Assembly (NCBI GenBank): GCA_902496345.1
Contig: CABVAP010000004.1
Coordinates: 1-51,451, forward strand
Source: an uncultured Eubacteriales bacterium
GTDB taxonomy: Bacteria > Bacillota > Clostridia > Lachnospirales > CAG-274
DNA length: 51,451 nt
Direction of reading: 5' to 3'
Below are positions 1 through 8,868 of this stretch, piece by piece; position 1 is the stretch's first letter; each line of letters starts with the position of its first letter. The position numbers were made by a program, and so were the translations under genes. A model generated the notes under the pieces. That model did no database searches. It was not told where the DNA came from and saw nothing but the letters and a program-made list of their open reading frames with translations.

Positions 1-139
1 TTGCAATCAAAAAGTACCACGCCGTAGGCAAATAAATAGATTTCCGATGAAATCGAATTATAAACCAATAGCTAAAATCACCACAAAGCCAGTTTTTAAA
101 TCTTTTTAATTAAAAAGGTTCACCCCTACAAACCCTAAT

Positions 140-2809
140 TTATTTAATCTTGTAAGCTCCGGTAATAGCCTTTCTAATCATATCAATAGGAATCATAGTA
201 AACGCCAATAATATAACAACGCCCCAACCTTGAATACTGAAAGGAACACAGCTGAACATCTCGCCAATCCACTTAAATAGTTTTAAAGGAACAAGCTCAG
301 CATTTACAATGATAGCCTGAATAGCAACTATACCAAGTAAAACTTTAATAAAGCCTGTGTTTTCATTAAGGTTTTTGAAAATTCCAAAACCCTCATCACG
401 AACATTAAATCCGTTAAATAAAGCAGAAACGATAAACAATACAAAATAAGCAGTTAATTTTTGTTTTTCACTACCAAAAAATTGGTTAAAGAAATCAAGT
501 TTCAAAAATGCAAAACTAACAATAGTAAGCCATAACCCCATAATAACAATTTGTGTCATCATTTTTTTGCTTACAATGCTTTCATCTCTGCGTCTAGGTT
601 TTTCTTCCATATATTTCTCAAGAGCAGGTTCGTTACCAAGCATAATAGCACCAAGACCGTCCATAACAAGGTTTACAAAAAGAAGGTGTGTAACCTTTAA
701 AGGCTCGTCAATTCCAAAGAAAGGAGCAACAGCACTAACAACAACAGCAGCAACATTTATAACAAGCTGGAATTTACAGAACTTAAGAATATTGTTGTAA
801 ATTGTTCTACCATACCAAATAGCGTCTTTGATTGATTTAAAGTTGTCGTCAAGTATAACGATTTTACCGGCTTCTTTTGCAGCTTCCGTACCACTACCCA
901 TAGCAAAACCAACGTCAGCTCTTTTAAGTGCAGGCGAATCGTTTACACCATCACCTGTCATACCAACAACAAGATTCATTTCTTGACAAAGTCTAACCAT
1001 TCTTGATTTATCTGTTGGTAAAGCTCTAGCGATAACTCTAATTTTAGGAATAATAGCTTTAACTTCATCATCAGACATAGAGTTTAAGTCAGCAGATGTC
1101 AAAGCAACGTCATCATCAGAACATACAAGACCGGCATCTTTAGCAATAGCAACGGCTGTTTCGAGTCTGTCACCAGTAATCATAACAACTTGAATACCGG
1201 CTTTTGTAACTTCGTGAATAGCTTCTTTAGCTTCTGGACGAACATCATCACGAATACCAACAAGACCAATAAGAACTAAATCATCGTTTATAGAGCTTTC
1301 AGTGAAACCTTTTTCAGAGTAACCAAAAGCAAGAACTCTCATAGCTTTTTCGGCAAGTTGGTCAATTTTTTTATTAAGCACATTTTTATCAAGGGGTTTA
1401 ACATCGCCATTTTTGTCAATATATAATTTAGCTTTTTCAACAAGTCTTTCAGGAGCGCCTTTATAGAAAGTTTTTCCAACGCTATCAATTCTAGCCTGAC
1501 TAAACTTATTAGCAGAGTTAAATCCTTGACTTTCTGTAACAACATATTCGCTGTTATCAACAAGCATATTAAAAGTATCTTCACCGATAAATTTCATAAG
1601 TGCTTGGTCTGTTGCGTTACCACCGATTACTTTGTGTTCAGAGTCAAACATAGATTGAGTATTTTTACCGATAGCCAAATCAACAAGATTTTTTACATTT
1701 GGGTAATCGCTTAATTTACTAATTTCTAAGTTGTTTCCGTCAGCAGTAAAAAATTCAACCACTTCAAGAGAACCTTTTGTAATTGTACCTGTTTTATCAC
1801 TAAATAAAATATTAAGTGAACCGGCTGTTTCGATACCTTCTGCTTTTCTAACAAGTACGTTATGGTCGAGCATTTTGCTTGTATTTTGCATAAGTACAAG
1901 GGAAATCATAAGAGGTAAACCCTCCGGAACAGCACAAACAATGATAACAACAGCGAGTGAGATTGCGTCAACAAAGTTTTTCAAAATATCCCCAAAACTT
2001 TGTGAAAAATATTCAGACGCACCACCGTTAAAAACAAGAATACTATGAATTATATAGAGCAAAGCGATAACAATTGCACCAATATAACCAAAAGTAGAAA
2101 TCTGATGAGCAAGTTTAGAAAGTTTAACTTTAAGAGGTGAATCCGGTTCATCTTCCTGCATTTCCTCTGCCATTTTACCCATCATTGTCTTAAGACCGAC
2201 TTTTCTTACATCTAAGATACCTTCGCCGTCAAAAACAACAGCGCCTCTAAAAAGAGAGTGTTTATCAACAAAAGTATCACCGGTAATTTCATCAGCAAGT
2301 TGAACACTTTCGTCAGCAGCGAATTTTTTACATTCTTCTGCTTCACCATTAAGAGCAGAGTTATCAACACGAATATCACCGTCAATCAAAATACCGTCAG
2401 CAGGAATTTTATCACCTGATTGAAGTAAAACTTTATCGCCAACAACAACATCATCAACATCAATAACTTTAACAAGACCATTTCTATGTACCTTACATTG
2501 GTCTTTTTTAGTACTATCTTTAAGTTCACGATATTTTGTATCACTGGCAACACCTGTTTTAGCAGAAACAAAAGCAACGATTATAACAGCAACAATTGTT
2601 CCGACCGGTTCGTATATTTCAGCATACCCAAAAAAGTACATAACAATCATAAGAGCAGCAATTGCAAGCAAAATTTTAATCATAGGGTCGCTAAAAGTTT
2701 CCTTAAACTCTTGCCAAAATGTAGTAGGTTCAGAATCAGGTATTTGGTTTGAACCAAACTTAGCTCTTGAAGCCTCGACTTCTTTATCAGAAAGTCCATT
2801 AAATTTCAT
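140..2809 (-). CDS. P-type Ca2+-transporting ATPase (PMCA/SERCA type)
   Basis: Membrane pump expected to export Ca2+ using ATP. The 889 residues have the full P2-type layout: N-terminal cation ATPase domain, membrane helices near 40-85 and 240-300, the PEGLP ion-site motif at 295-299, the phosphorylation motif DKTGT with Asp338, KGAPE at 450-454, TGDR at 545-548, TGDGVNDSPALK at 618-629, and a hydrophobic C-terminal helix block from about 680. The actuator loop that normally reads TGES is NGEAEE here (154-159): the catalytic Glu is kept and the Thr is replaced. An AAGGAGGG site lies 6 bases before the ATG. It lies beside a run of TerD genes, whose products are known Ca2+ binders, so a link to Ca2+-dependent stress handling is plausible but inferred. 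Ion specificity is a family-level call. Confidence 0.9.
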   Translation of the reverse strand: MKFNGLSDKEVEASRAKFGSNQIPDSEPTTFWQEFKETFSDPMIKILLAIAALMIVMYFFGYAEIYEPVGTIVAVIIVAFVSAKTGVASDTKYRELKDSTKKDQCKVHRNGLVKVIDVDDVVVGDKVLLQSGDKIPADGILIDGDIRVDNSALNGEAEECKKFAADESVQLADEITGDTFVDKHSLFRGAVVFDGEGILDVRKVGLKTMMGKMAEEMQEDEPDSPLKVKLSKLAHQISTFGYIGAIVIALLYIIHSILVFNGGASEYFSQSFGDILKNFVDAISLAVVIIVCAVPEGLPLMISLVLMQNTSKMLDHNVLVRKAEGIETAGSLNILFSDKTGTITKGSLEVVEFFTADGNNLEISKLSDYPNVKNLVDLAIGKNTQSMFDSEHKVIGGNATDQALMKFIGEDTFNMLVDNSEYVVTESQGFNSANKFSQARIDSVGKTFYKGAPERLVEKAKLYIDKNGDVKPLDKNVLNKKIDQLAEKAMRVLAFGYSEKGFTESSINDDLVLIGLVGIRDDVRPEAKEAIHEVTKAGIQVVMITGDRLETAVAIAKDAGLVCSDDDVALTSADLNSMSDDEVKAIIPKIRVIARALPTDKSRMVRLCQEMNLVVGMTGDGVNDSPALKRADVGFAMGSGTEAAKEAGKIVILDDNFKSIKDAIWYGRTIYNNILKFCKFQLVINVAAVVVSAVAPFFGIDEPLKVTHLLFVNLVMDGLGAIMLGNEPALEKYMEEKPRRRDESIVSKKMMTQIVIMGLWLTIVSFAFLKLDFFNQFFGSEKQKLTAYFVLFIVSALFNGFNVRDEGFGIFKNLNENTGFIKVLLGIVAIQAIIVNAELVPLKLFKWIGEMFSCVPFSIQGWGVVILLAFTMIPIDMIRKAITGAYKIK

Positions 2810-2940
2810 AATAACCCTCCTTACAAGTTATTTTTATTTTTTGTTTTATTTAAAAAATTCAATTTCACATAAAATCTAATTGAAATCAAATTTTAAAACA
2901 CTAAATAATAAAATTCACAAAAAACTCTCAAGACTACTCA

Positions 2941-2966
2941 AAACCTTGGGTGTTGCCCCAAGGTTT
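2941..2966 (-). terminator. Hairpin terminator after the first terD-family gene
   Basis: A perfect 10-bp stem (AAACCTTGGG / CCCAAGGTTT) with a 6-base loop lies 33 bases past the stop of the adjacent minus-strand gene. The minus-strand tail is only a short T run, so termination may be partial. Confidence 0.6.
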
Positions 2967-2998
2967 CGGCATCTTTTTATTACAATTTTAAAACTCAA

Positions 2999-3583
2999 CT
3001 AGACATATCTTTTAGAGAGTTCTCCAAGACCAGGGTCAGTTGTACCCTGACCGACAGCGTTAAATTTCCATTCGCCGTTGTGTCTGTAAACCTCACCAAA
3101 AATCATAGCAGTCATATTTGAATAATCATCAGTCAAGTTATATCTACACATTTCTCTGTTGTTACTTCCATCAACGATACGACAGAAAGCATTTTTAATT
3201 AATCCAAAATGTTGTTTTCTCTGATAAGCCTCATAGATGTTTACAACGATAACTATTCTATCATAATTCTCTGGAATTTTAGCAAGATTGATGATAATTT
3301 GTTCATCGTCTCCCTCACCTTCACCTGTAAGGTTATCCCCAAGGTGTTGAACAGTTCCGGAAAAATGAGATAAATTTCCAAAGTACACAATGTCTTTTTT
3401 ATCAACTAACTTTCCATTTTGCAAAAGAAAAGCAGACGCATCACAGTCTATAGGCTTTGGTCTGGAGAAGAAACCACCTTTTCTTTCGACTTCGTCCCAG
3501 CCAAGACCAACCATAACAGTTGAAAGTTTATCGTTTTCTTTTGATAAACTAACTTTTTGTCCTTTTTGTAAACTTATAGCCAT
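2999..3583 (-). CDS. TerD-family stress protein, divergent copy
   Basis: Cytoplasmic TerD-like protein of 194 residues, part of the tellurite/general stress protein family (B. subtilis YceC/D/E type). It keeps the family core: SLQKGQKVSL at the N-terminus, VGLGWD, a YFGNL segment, HLGDNLTGEGEGDDEQI and the GEVYRHNGEWKFNAVGQG C-terminal block. It differs from its two neighbours in the first Ca2+-site region: a short insertion (KGGFFSRPKP) precedes IDCDASAF where the others read FDLDAAAF, and YEAYQRKQHFG replaces YDADKRRQNFG. It is the promoter-distal gene of the three and is followed by a hairpin. A ribosome site (AAAGGTG) supports the start. The exact biochemical role of TerD proteins is still poorly defined; Ca2+ binding is the known property. 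Confidence 0.85.
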   Translation of the reverse strand: MAISLQKGQKVSLSKENDKLSTVMVGLGWDEVERKGGFFSRPKPIDCDASAFLLQNGKLVDKKDIVYFGNLSHFSGTVQHLGDNLTGEGEGDDEQIIINLAKIPENYDRIVIVVNIYEAYQRKQHFGLIKNAFCRIVDGSNNREMCRYNLTDDYSNMTAMIFGEVYRHNGEWKFNAVGQGTTDPGLGELSKRYV

Positions 3584-3642
3584 ATAATCACCTTTACGTC
3601 TATAGACGTACCTTTCTTTTTAGTCGCAATATAGTAATACAT

Positions 3643-4224
3643 TTACTCAACGTCAACACCATAGTTTGCACAAAGTGCAGCAAGTCCACCTTGGAAACCA
3701 TTTCCGATAGCATTAAACTTCCATTCACCATTATTTTTGTAAACTTCACCAAAAACAACGGCTGTTTCAATAGAAAAATCTTCCCCTAAATCATAGCGAA
3801 GAAGTTCTTCCCCTGTTTCTTCATTGCAAATTCTGATAAAAGCATTTGATACTTGTCCAAAGTTTTGGCGTCTTTTATCAGCATCATAGATTGTTGCAGT
3901 AAATGCGATTTTTTCGATATTTTCTGGAACTTTTTTAAGGTCAATTTTGATTTGTTCGTCATCGCCCTCACCCTCACCTGTAAGGTTATCCCCAAGGTGT
4001 TCAACTGCTGTAGATGGGTGTTTAAGGTTACCATAGAAAACAAAATCTTCTTGTTTGGTAATCTTTCCGTTTGCTCCAAGTAAGAAAGCAGCAGCGTCAA
4101 GGTCAAAACTTCCACCTGTATCGAACGCATTTACGTCCCAGCCAAGACCAACAACAACTTTTGAAAGTCCTGGATTTCCTTTTGTTAAACTAACTTTTTG
4201 TCCTTTTGCTAAACTAATTGGCAT
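3643..4224 (-). CDS. terD: TerD-family Ca2+-binding stress protein
   Basis: Canonical TerD-domain protein, 193 residues. Visible family motifs are SLAKGQKVSLTKG, VGLGWDVNAF, FDLDAAAFLL, FYGNLKHP, HLGDNLTGEGEGDDEQIKID, YDADKRRQNFGQVSNAF and GEVYKNNGEWKFNAIGNGFQGG. Acidic clusters in these motifs form the two Ca2+ sites in family structures. It is nearly colinear with the next upstream copy and clearly a paralog. A GAGGGGG ribosome site lies 9 bases before the ATG. It sits in a minus-strand series with the other TerD genes, telA, a yceG-like gene and a rhomboid gene. By family knowledge the cluster is tied to resistance to tellurite and other membrane or redox stress. Confidence 0.9.
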   Translation of the reverse strand: MPISLAKGQKVSLTKGNPGLSKVVVGLGWDVNAFDTGGSFDLDAAAFLLGANGKITKQEDFVFYGNLKHPSTAVEHLGDNLTGEGEGDDEQIKIDLKKVPENIEKIAFTATIYDADKRRQNFGQVSNAFIRICNEETGEELLRYDLGEDFSIETAVVFGEVYKNNGEWKFNAIGNGFQGGLAALCANYGVDVE

Positions 4225-4356
4225 AAATAAAACCCCCTCAAAATAAAGATACTAAAATATTTAAGTAAAACACGACACCTTTTATAATATATTAAATCTT
4301 TGCCAAATTTTTAAAATAAAAAACATTTAAAAGAGTAAAGATTAAAATTTAATTTT

Positions 4357-4938
4357 TTATTCAACTTCAATACCATAGTGACCACAAAGAGCAGCAAGTC
4401 CCCCCTGGAAACCACTTCCGATAGCGTTAAATTTCCATTCGCCATTATGACGATAAAGTTCACCAACAACAACGGCTGTTTCAATAGAAAAATCTTCCCC
4501 TAAATCATAGTGTATAAGTTCTTGATTTGTGTCTTCATCAACAAGACGAATAAAAGAGTTTGAAACCTGTCCAAAATTCTGACGTCTTTTATCAGCGTCA
4601 TAGATTGTTACAGTAAACGCAATTTTTTCAATATTATCTGGTATTTTAGATAAGTCAACCTGTATTTGTTCGTCATCGCCCTCACCCTCGCCTGTAAGGT
4701 TATCTCCCATATGTTGAATAGCTTTGCTTGTATGTTCAAGGTTTCCATAGAAGATAAATTCTTTTTCTGTAGGGCATTTGCCATTTGCACCAACCATAAA
4801 AGCAGCTGCATCAAGGTCAAAATCAGCACCTGTTGAGAAAGCGTTGACGTCCCAACCAAGACCAACCATAATATGTTTAAGGCTAGGATTACCTTTTGTT
4901 AAATCAACTTTTTGTCCTTTTGTTAAGTTTATAGGCAT
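4357..4938 (-). CDS. terD: TerD-family Ca2+-binding stress protein
   Basis: Third TerD paralog, 193 residues from the ATG that follows AAGGAG with 8-base spacing. An in-frame GTG three codons upstream overlaps the ribosome site and is unlikely. It carries NLTKGQKVDLTKG, VGLGWDVNAF, DFDLDAAAFMVGANGK, FYGNLEHT, HMGDNLTGEGEGDDEQIQVD, YDADKRRQNFGQVSNSF and the GEWKFNAIGSGFQGGLAALCG end. It is closest in sequence to the middle copy, so the pair probably arose by tandem duplication. A structured inverted-repeat element separates it from telA upstream, which may uncouple its expression from the telA operon. Confidence 0.9.
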   Translation of the reverse strand: MPINLTKGQKVDLTKGNPSLKHIMVGLGWDVNAFSTGADFDLDAAAFMVGANGKCPTEKEFIFYGNLEHTSKAIQHMGDNLTGEGEGDDEQIQVDLSKIPDNIEKIAFTVTIYDADKRRQNFGQVSNSFIRLVDEDTNQELIHYDLGEDFSIETAVVVGELYRHNGEWKFNAIGSGFQGGLAALCGHYGIEVE

Positions 4939-4997
4939 AAATACCACTCCTTTTTGTCAAATAATATATTAAAATATCTAACCAAATAAGTTAGTTC

Positions 4998-5329
4998 AGG
5001 CTGTCGACAAAGTCGACAACCTTGCAAAAAATCAACGATTTTTTGCAAATTAAATTTTATTCCAAAATTTTCGTTCGCTAATTTCTTAAAAAAATGCAAT
5101 TTTTGCAAACTTAGTTTGCATTGCAGGCTTGAACCTTGCCAGCAACCAAAGTGCATTTTTTCTGCAAAATCAAATCGCTCTGAAAATTTTGGCGTTCTTC
5201 GCACAAGGCTTTTAAGCCCTTAAAACAGCTGTTTTCCTCAGCGAAAATGCGATTTCCGCTTGCGGATAAAAGTCTGCGACGCTTTTTGAAATCGACAATA
5301 ACGATAAAAATTAACTTTGTCGACAGTCT
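4998..5329. repeat. MITE-like inverted-repeat element with multiple hairpins
   Basis: A 332-bp non-coding block bounded by 16-bp terminal inverted repeats with one mismatch (AGGCTGTCGACAAAGT at 4998-5013; complement at 5314-5329, where the inner 13 bp are perfect). Inside are a perfect 12-bp hairpin (TTGCAAAAAATC / GATTTTTTGCAA, 5022-5048), the palindrome AAAACAGCTGTTTT, and CCGCTTGCGG. The block is flanked by near-identical 18-bp direct repeats (4979-4996 and 5334-5351, 16 of 18 identical), each itself an imperfect palindrome. No open frame of note fits. It could be a non-autonomous mobile repeat or a structured RNA. Confidence 0.5.
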
Positions 5330-5374
5330 AATCTAACTAAATGAGTTAGTTTAATTTTAACCAATTTTTAGAAA

Positions 5375-6526
5375 TTATTTTTTATCAGGCATACTGTAGT
5401 TCTTTTCAAATTCAGCTTTTATAGTTTCAAGTCTGGCTTTATCTTCAACACGTTTTCTACGTGCATCTTCTTGAATTTGTCTTGTTTCCTCAATACCGTT
5501 TACGATAGTTTTCCAAGTTGTCTCAAGTGTTTCAATCTTTATAGAGCTACCAGAAGCAAGTCTAGCAGTCATTTTAGATTGTTCAACTGTATTTTGGGCA
5601 TTTTTGATAAGCATTTCATTTGTCTTTTCATCTAAAGCAGCCATAGCTTCAGCCTGAATTTTCTGTCTTTTAAGCATAATAGCTTGAGCGAGAGCCTGTT
5701 TGAATACTGGTAAAGTTATTATGAAAGCAGAATTAATTTTTCTTACAAGATTCATATTGCTAAATTCCATAGTTCTAATCATAGGGATAGATTGCATAGC
5801 AACATTTTCAGCAGTACGTAAATCTTGAGTTCTCTGTTCAAGCATCATAAGTGCTTGCTGAAGACTTTGTATATCGAATTGAATAGAGTTGTCACCGGTA
5901 GACTCAAATTCAGCCTGTCTTTGTTCAATATATTTTTGAATTTCAGCACAACCCTGTTCACCGGCTAAAATATACTTAACAAGTTCGTGATAATATCCAA
6001 CGTTAGCGTTAAACATTTCCTCAAGCTTTTTGTTAGCCTGTTTTATTTCAGACTCATATTGTTTGAGCTGAACATAAATTTTGTCAACCTCTCCACCCAT
6101 TGTATGATATTTTTCTAATATCTTCTCAAGGTTTTTTCTAAGGTTTTTGAATAACTTACCAAATAACCCTGGGTTTTCTTTAATTTCTTCAATGTCAAAC
6201 TTGTTCATAATTTTAGCCAAAGTGTTCAACATTTCGCTAGAGTCATCAAGCTGTGACATACTCATGCTGTTTAAAACAACATCAGACGCTTTAGAGATTT
6301 CATCAGCAGCACCAGAACCAAAAGAAACAATAGTTTCAAGGTTATAAACTTCGATTTCGCTACATAATGCGTCAACCTCTGGAGAATTAACAAGCTGAGC
6401 ATTCATCTGTTTTCTGTCTTCGACAATATCATATTCAACAACTTTAGTTTCTTCCTCTGTATTTGTTGTGTTTGTTGTATTGCCTGTTTGTTGTGGAACA
6501 TCTGTTTTAGTAAAATCTAAACCCAT
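5375..6526 (-). CDS. telA: Toxic anion resistance protein, TelA family
   Basis: TelA/KlaA-family cytoplasmic protein, 383 residues, equivalent to B. subtilis YceH. It is largely helical and charged; the hallmark central region with paired helices and MLEQRTQDLRTAENVAMQSI is present, followed by TMEFSNMNLVRKINSAFIITLPVFKQALAQ. The start chosen is the ATG after GGAGGAA; a longer reading begins at a TTG upstream of that ribosome site. It lies 42 bases after the yceG-like gene in the same minus-strand series. TelA members accompany TerD proteins in tellurite and antimicrobial stress loci; the molecular action is not established. Confidence 0.88.
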   Translation of the reverse strand: MGLDFTKTDVPQQTGNTTNTTNTEEETKVVEYDIVEDRKQMNAQLVNSPEVDALCSEIEVYNLETIVSFGSGAADEISKASDVVLNSMSMSQLDDSSEMLNTLAKIMNKFDIEEIKENPGLFGKLFKNLRKNLEKILEKYHTMGGEVDKIYVQLKQYESEIKQANKKLEEMFNANVGYYHELVKYILAGEQGCAEIQKYIEQRQAEFESTGDNSIQFDIQSLQQALMMLEQRTQDLRTAENVAMQSIPMIRTMEFSNMNLVRKINSAFIITLPVFKQALAQAIMLKRQKIQAEAMAALDEKTNEMLIKNAQNTVEQSKMTARLASGSSIKIETLETTWKTIVNGIEETRQIQEDARRKRVEDKARLETIKAEFEKNYSMPDKK

Positions 6527-6568
6527 TCTAATTCCTCCATTCAAATAAAAATTGTAAATTAAATATTA

Positions 6569-8839
6569 TTAGTAAAATCCACCAAATAACTTATCTTTCC
6601 AAGAACGATGACCTTTTTCAGTAAAGCTTTCAAAATCGGGTATTCTTAAATCATATAGATATTCACCGATTTGGTGTTCTTCAAAAATATCACCGTTAAA
6701 AAATTTTTCAACATTTCTGTAACCTGTCGGGATAAAAATAAGTATGTCAAATCCGATAAGGTTAAGAAAGGCGATAACGATACTTTCTTCAAGGGTAATA
6801 ACTCTCTCTGTAGTATTTATATATATTATTTTAGGATTTTTCTTAGTAAAATCGAACTTTTGAATCATTCTTATAATGTTTGTGTTAAGATTAAGAATAG
6901 TTGAAACAATTGTATATTCCGTTCCATTTTCAAAAGTTCCCTTTATTAGTTTGCTTTCTATAAGCAATTGCAGTTTATCCAGTATATAGTCCTGCATATC
7001 TTCACGGATAAAACCATATTGATATACCTTGTGTTGCTTTATTTTATTTTTAGCAACCCCTCTTACATTGAAAAACTCAACAGCATAGGGCTTAATTGGA
7101 TTATCCATAGAACTAGCATATATCGGCATATTTTTAACAACAAGTGTATCTGTGTCTATTAAGTCACGAATACTATTCCAATATGCCCTAACATCACCGT
7201 CTTTAACTCCGGAAACCTTTGCAAAAATAACAGGCATATTAACCCTATTATCGATTGTAGAAAATCCGGTTCGATATTTAAGTTCTTGAGGCCATAAAAT
7301 AGAAATTTCCTCATACATAGTCTTTAAAGTAACAGCCATAGCATTGCTATACTGTTTTTCTCTGTAAATTCCAGAATTTTGATACATTATGTCATCAAGT
7401 TCCCTTTCGGCGTGATAAGCGACTGTACCAATTTTAGTATCACCTTGTCCAGACGGATATTTTTCCAAAACAAGAGAATTGTCATAATTAATTTCGTATA
7501 AAAATTTATCTTGAATAATACACCTTTTGTTAAGGTTAGGTACAAATATAAGAACATCAACAGGAAGTTTTGAAAGCAGTTTTATAAACAAAGCTTCTGT
7601 AGTATTTTGGCACCCACCAAAATATATAAAAACAGGTATGTTATTCTTTTCGTAATTTTTGAATAAATCGTTTTGGTATCTTTTAACCCAGCACAAAATA
7701 TAAACAGCCTTATTCATAAGCTTGTTAATGCTCTGATTTTGCTGGCTCTCTTCCGTCATAACGTCAATAAATGCCTTTATAACAATTTTTTGAAGTTCAG
7801 AGTTAAACCCTGCTTTCAAATTAGCCGACAAAGAAATAATCATTTGAGTTATATCACTATAGTTTTGTCTTTTGATAGCGTTTATCTCATCAACATTAGG
7901 GGCATTTATCGAATTATTAATAATAAGCAAATTTCTTTTTTCAGCCTTTATTTCTGCTTGAAAATTAAAAAGCTCGTTTTCATAAAAAGCCTTGTCCTCG
8001 ACCCCATTTATTCTAACAAAAACATTATAAAAAAATCTTGAATCACTTCCACGTTTAACAGACGGTGTCAAAACATCATCTTTCCATTTTCCAGTAATCC
8101 AAGCATTAGTACAATTTGCAGTTACATTAGTATCACCATAAATACGCCTTTTATTTTCAAGTTCTTCTATTTCTTTTCTAATGTTAGCTATTGAGAAATC
8201 GGCTGGAAAAGCTGTCGCCCCACCCTCCAAATATTCAAAAGAAATATCTGATTTAGGGTCAAGCTGAATATACTTGCTATCGCCAGAGCGTTGCAACAAC
8301 AAAATGTCACAACCGGCTTTTGAAAGTATAGACATAAGTTTAAGTTCATATCCACCTATGTCACCGTCATAAAGAACTTTAGGCAAATCATTTTTACCGA
8401 GGTTATGAAGTATTTTTTCAAATTTATAATAAAACCAACACATAAACTTGATATATGCGTTTTTAATCATATTAAGATTTTTACCATTTTTTTGCATATC
8501 AAAAAGCACGTCATACATAGCCTCAGAGATATTTTTTCTTTGGGTAGCATTAAGTCTAGGAAGCCATTTTTCAAGCCTATTGTCAATAAAGCCAACACTA
8601 AGCTGAAAATCAAGCCCCATAATTTCCTCATAGTATGAAAGGTTATTTTCATTAGGGTTAGGGATTTTTACAGCAATAACAATGCCATTTTTGATAGCAA
8701 CTTGATAGTATTTTAATATAAACTGTTTTATATTTTCAGAGTAGCAGTTAAGTCTGTAAAAAAATACACCGTTAGCAGTTCGTTTATCAAGGGTAGTCAA
8801 ATATTCAGTTAAATTTTGAAGTCTTATATTTTGAAACAT
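6569..8839 (-). CDS. YceG-like Ter-cluster protein with two repeats
   Basis: A 756-residue soluble protein without signal peptide or membrane segments. It reads as two related halves: the first has KVLYDGDIGGYELKLMSILS-type strand-helix-strand around residue 155, and the second has VFIYFGGCQNTTEALFIKLL followed by VDVLIFVPNLN near 410-440, each followed by an acidic FLYEI/ISFEYLEGG-type segment. This pattern and its place between telA and a rhomboid gene match the YceG family (a putative biosynthetic-module component of bacterial Ter loci). It is longer than B. subtilis YceG (about 540 residues). Function is unknown; assignment is by pattern and context. Confidence 0.6.
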   Translation of the reverse strand: MFQNIRLQNLTEYLTTLDKRTANGVFFYRLNCYSENIKQFILKYYQVAIKNGIVIAVKIPNPNENNLSYYEEIMGLDFQLSVGFIDNRLEKWLPRLNATQRKNISEAMYDVLFDMQKNGKNLNMIKNAYIKFMCWFYYKFEKILHNLGKNDLPKVLYDGDIGGYELKLMSILSKAGCDILLLQRSGDSKYIQLDPKSDISFEYLEGGATAFPADFSIANIRKEIEELENKRRIYGDTNVTANCTNAWITGKWKDDVLTPSVKRGSDSRFFYNVFVRINGVEDKAFYENELFNFQAEIKAEKRNLLIINNSINAPNVDEINAIKRQNYSDITQMIISLSANLKAGFNSELQKIVIKAFIDVMTEESQQNQSINKLMNKAVYILCWVKRYQNDLFKNYEKNNIPVFIYFGGCQNTTEALFIKLLSKLPVDVLIFVPNLNKRCIIQDKFLYEINYDNSLVLEKYPSGQGDTKIGTVAYHAERELDDIMYQNSGIYREKQYSNAMAVTLKTMYEEISILWPQELKYRTGFSTIDNRVNMPVIFAKVSGVKDGDVRAYWNSIRDLIDTDTLVVKNMPIYASSMDNPIKPYAVEFFNVRGVAKNKIKQHKVYQYGFIREDMQDYILDKLQLLIESKLIKGTFENGTEYTIVSTILNLNTNIIRMIQKFDFTKKNPKIIYINTTERVITLEESIVIAFLNLIGFDILIFIPTGYRNVEKFFNGDIFEEHQIGEYLYDLRIPDFESFTEKGHRSWKDKLFGGFY

Positions 8840-8868
8840 AACAATACCTGCATATCTAAATTATTTTA

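Noticed and set aside
51..65. 15-bp word shared with 12657-12671
   Set aside because: AT-rich and without flanking similarity or repeat structure; no support for a mobile repeat.
1..139. Terminator after the Ca2+ ATPase gene
   Set aside because: No stem-loop with a T run is visible; the gene may end beyond the window or by other means.
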